DNA of 64,000 bases. It comes from Chryseobacterium sp. SORGH_AS_0447 (lineage in GTDB: Bacteria; Bacteroidota; Bacteroidia; Flavobacteriales; Weeksellaceae). A program made the translations under genes and the position numbers. Each line of letters starts with the position of its first letter. Position 1 is the stretch's first letter. Positions 62,302-64,000 of this stretch are shown here, in pieces. The notes under the pieces were generated by a model. The model was not told the DNA's origin, searched no databases, and saw only the letters and a list, made by a program, of their open reading frames with translations. The stretch is taken from contig NZ_JAUTAR010000001.1 of NCBI RefSeq assembly GCF_030818695.1, forward strand, positions 124,001 to 188,000. Direction: 5' to 3'.

Positions 62302-63357
62302 TTATTCTTCAAACGTAAGGTTGATATTGAAAAACGGCAACAAGCTGTTCTCTATCCTCCCGTTTTCCCTGCTGACTTCGCTTCCGTGGGTTCCGATGTA
62401 TTCTTCGGCTTCATGCTTTACCTTGAGCAGTTCGAGGGTCTGGCTGAAATTTCTGCAGGTAACCGGGATGTGCCTGAATTCGTCATTCCTTCCCCAATCG
62501 AGTTTGATGGCTTTTAATTTTCTGAGGTTTTCATAATGGGTGAAAGGCAGTTCTGAAACGGAATTGTTTCTCAACTCTTCCAAAACGTCCGGGTTTACCT
62601 TTATATGTTCTCCGTCAAAGGCAAACGGCAGGTCGGCAAAAAACGGAGGCTTGCTGCTGTTTCCGTTGTAGGCTCTGGCAATGGCAAAAAGAATGGTTGC
62701 TCCGGTATTTGAAGGTTTTGAAAGATCCTTTAATTCTTTGATCCCGGCCGTATTTTTATAGGCATCGATTTCGGTAAGTACAAAATACCTTGCATCCAGA
62801 ACACCAGGAGAAAGCGCATAAACGGAGGAAAATGTTTCAGGGTGGAGGATGGCATTCCGCAAAGCACCATTTCCCCCCATTGAATGACCTGCAATCCCGC
62901 GGCTGGCCTTATTGGGGATGGTCCGGTACTGGCGGTCGATAACATCCACCAGTTCTTTTGACGTAAAATCCGACCAGTTGCCGGAGGACTTCGAATTGGC
63001 ATAGAAACTCCCTTTGAAAACCGTGCTTTCGTCCGGCATCACGACAATAACAGGTTTAATTTTTTTCAGATGAATGGCCCGATCGAAAATCCGGTTGATT
63101 TTGTCATTGCTTACCAGCAGGCTGTCGCTCCAGAAAAAGCCATGTAAAAAATAAATGACCGGATACCGCTTGGAGGAACTTTCATAGTCCGGCGGCAAAT
63201 ACACCGAAATCCTTCGTTTTGGATTTTCCCCGGCTTTGTTTTCCAGGGTTTTTGCCGTGATGTATGTAGTGACCACTTTACCTGCCGGAATTTCCTGGGC
63301 TGATAAGAAATGGGTAAGCAGCAGTAAAATAATCGTAAGAAAAACCGGTCTTTTCAT
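62302..63357 (-). CDS. Secreted alpha/beta-hydrolase-fold esterase
   Basis: A 351-residue exported esterase-like protein of the putative esterase (EstD) family. Signal peptide (1-20, ending FLSAQ); nucleophile in AGHSMGGNGA; conserved YLPPDYESSSKRYPVIYFLHG. The catalytic acid and His lie later (around DWGRNDEF and YIGTHGS). The substrate is unknown. Confidence 0.88.
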   Translation of the reverse strand: MKRPVFLTIILLLLTHFLSAQEIPAGKVVTTYITAKTLENKAGENPKRRISVYLPPDYESSSKRYPVIYFLHGFFWSDSLLVSNDKINRIFDRAIHLKKIKPVIVVMPDESTVFKGSFYANSKSSGNWSDFTSKELVDVIDRQYRTIPNKASRGIAGHSMGGNGALRNAILHPETFSSVYALSPGVLDARYFVLTEIDAYKNTAGIKELKDLSKPSNTGATILFAIARAYNGNSSKPPFFADLPFAFDGEHIKVNPDVLEELRNNSVSELPFTHYENLRKLKAIKLDWGRNDEFRHIPVTCRNFSQTLELLKVKHEAEEYIGTHGSEVSRENGRIENSLLPFFNINLTFEE

Positions 63358-63462
63358 TGTAATTGGTTTGATGGTAACAAATATCGCTAAATTATCTCAA
63401 TTTGAGACAATAATCACATCGATGTATATTGATTCCTGAAATCTTCAAATCTTAATTTATAA

Positions 63463-63495
63463 AAACCTAACGGGTTTTGGAAACCCGTCAGGTTT
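63463..63495 (-). terminator. Terminator for the partial gene at the right edge
   Basis: AAACCTAACGGGTTT/AAACCCGTCAGGTTT, a 15-bp stem with one mismatch and a short loop, followed by T on the minus strand. Confidence 0.75.
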
Positions 63496-63510
63496 ATACG
63501 CTGCTTTGTC

Positions 63511-63590
63511 CTAGCCCTGATTGCAGCGGCATCCTTTTCCGCAAGGGCATTGCATGGGCGGAAAAGATACAGCGGAAAGCAGGTTCCCGG
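63511..63590. repeat. Structured intergenic element, possible dispersed repeat
   Basis: The element opens with CTAGCCCTGA, has an inner stem CTTTTCCGC/GCGGAAAAG (about 63534-63542 and 63559-63567) and a repeated CAGCGG unit, and closes near GAAAGCAGG. It looks like the GC-richer intergenic repeats often found in Chryseobacterium-type genomes and may be transcribed as RNA. The family identity is not certain. Confidence 0.5.
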
Positions 63591-63649
63591 CTTCTGAAAT
63601 TTAGTCTTATAAATAAAATCCGAAGCTTTTCAGGTTATTTTTTCGTTGT

Positions 63650-64000
63650 TTACTTTTTGTCCAGTGAGTCTAAAATTTTCTTTACGCCTTCATAATGCCC
63701 GGCTCCATAAATTAATGCTATTTTTTGCCTAGAATCATTTTTTATAGCATTCGCTATAAGGTTATTTCGATAATTCAAGACTAAGGTCTCATAAGCTCCG
63801 GAATGTTTATTTTTTCTGCATTTTGTACTATTTGATACATCAGGTACTGCCAAATCACATTCTTCCAGTTTGACTTCTCCATATTTAGACTCATAATAGT
63901 TGATTAGCTCATGAACGGTTGCATCCGTATTTTTACTGTTATTATCATTCAGTTGCCAGTCCGAATAATTGGGCTGAAAAACGATTTTCTTTTTTAACAC
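63650..64000 (-). CDS. Partial protein, TraB/GumN-like C-terminus
   Basis: A 116-residue C-terminal fragment; the apparent start is the last codon of the window, so the N-terminus lies outside. It ends NLIANAIKN...IALIYGAGHYEGVKKILDSL. The YGAGHxxGV pattern recalls the C-terminal part of TraB/PrgY-like proteins, which have a GxGH motif. Identification is weak. Confidence 0.45.
   Translation of the reverse strand: MLKKKIVFQPNYSDWQLNDNNSKNTDATVHELINYYESKYGEVKLEECDLAVPDVSNSTKCRKNKHSGAYETLVLNYRNNLIANAIKNDSRQKIALIYGAGHYEGVKKILDSLDKK

Larger units (their letters stand above)
63358..63649. other. Intergenic region with structured repeat
   Basis: About 290 nt. It holds the inverted repeat at 63463 and a CTAGCCCTGA-starting structured element at 63511. 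No ORF of note. Confidence 0.5.

Noticed and set aside
1..64000. tRNA, rRNA and prophage genes
   Set aside because: I saw no cloverleaf-type sequence with conserved TTCGA arm, no rRNA segment, and no integrase or phage structural gene.

Overview
The window looks like chromosome from a Chryseobacterium-type member of the Weeksellaceae (Flavobacteriia, Bacteroidota). The grounds are AT-rich intergenic DNA, -7 promoter elements of the TAnnTTTG type in front of many genes, TonB-dependent receptors with Bacteroidota features, a type IX secretion (T9SS) C-terminal sorting domain, exosortase F, and many lineage-restricted families (DUF5689, DUF6146, DUF4293, DUF4271, DUF4296, DUF6702). I saw no tRNA, rRNA, CRISPR array or prophage. 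The only clear mobile element is one IS4-type insertion sequence.

Layout. 1-7 kb: a partial membrane protein, nadC (frameshifted), a TonB receptor, asd and a CDF metal exporter. 7-11.4 kb: exosortase F with its partner, diverging from an AmgK-like sugar kinase (frameshifted), a RapZ C-terminal-domain protein, a MurU-like nucleotidyltransferase and a LOG protein; this reads as an amino-sugar/peptidoglycan recycling cluster. 12-18 kb: a TonB receptor and DUF5689 lipoprotein diverging from a secreted endonuclease. 18-25 kb: superoxide dismutase, rho with a long Asn/Gln-rich disordered insert, an M28 peptidase and an ABC exporter. 25-31 kb: a secreted PNGase F-like protein, then psd-cdsA-LUD-ftsH-rsfS. 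31-39 kb: birA, an LptF/G permease, tgt, a glycosyltransferase, hemD and an S9 peptidase. 40-47 kb: a two-component system followed by a probable heavy-metal (copper?) cluster: a repeat lipoprotein, a Cys-rich secreted protein and a TonB receptor with two HMA-like domains at its N-terminus. 47-48.3 kb: the IS, inserted into one copy of a dispersed GGGCT(A/T)(A/T)AGCCC palindrome. 48.4-52.3 kb: AraC-OsmC, then a TetR operon with thioesterase and ketoacyl synthase. 52.6-57.2 kb: a porin-Dabb-cupin operon diverging from a second two-component system, with three tandem 11-bp repeats between them. 57.2-64 kb: L,D-transpeptidase, MsrB, DUF445, PyrD, a pseudouridine synthase, an esterase and a partial gene.

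Three functional groups stand out: amino-sugar salvage (kinase, RapZ-like sensor domain, uridylyltransferase), metal uptake by an HMA-fused TonB receptor, and a two-component system whose likely binding sites lie just upstream of a porin promoter.

Four genes (nadC, the AmgK-like kinase, ftsH, the thioesterase) are each broken by a 1-2 base indel, and each is restored to normal family length if the indel is removed. Since nadC and the C-terminal reading frame of ftsH would otherwise be damaged in one genome, sequencing or assembly error should be excluded before calling any of them a pseudogene.
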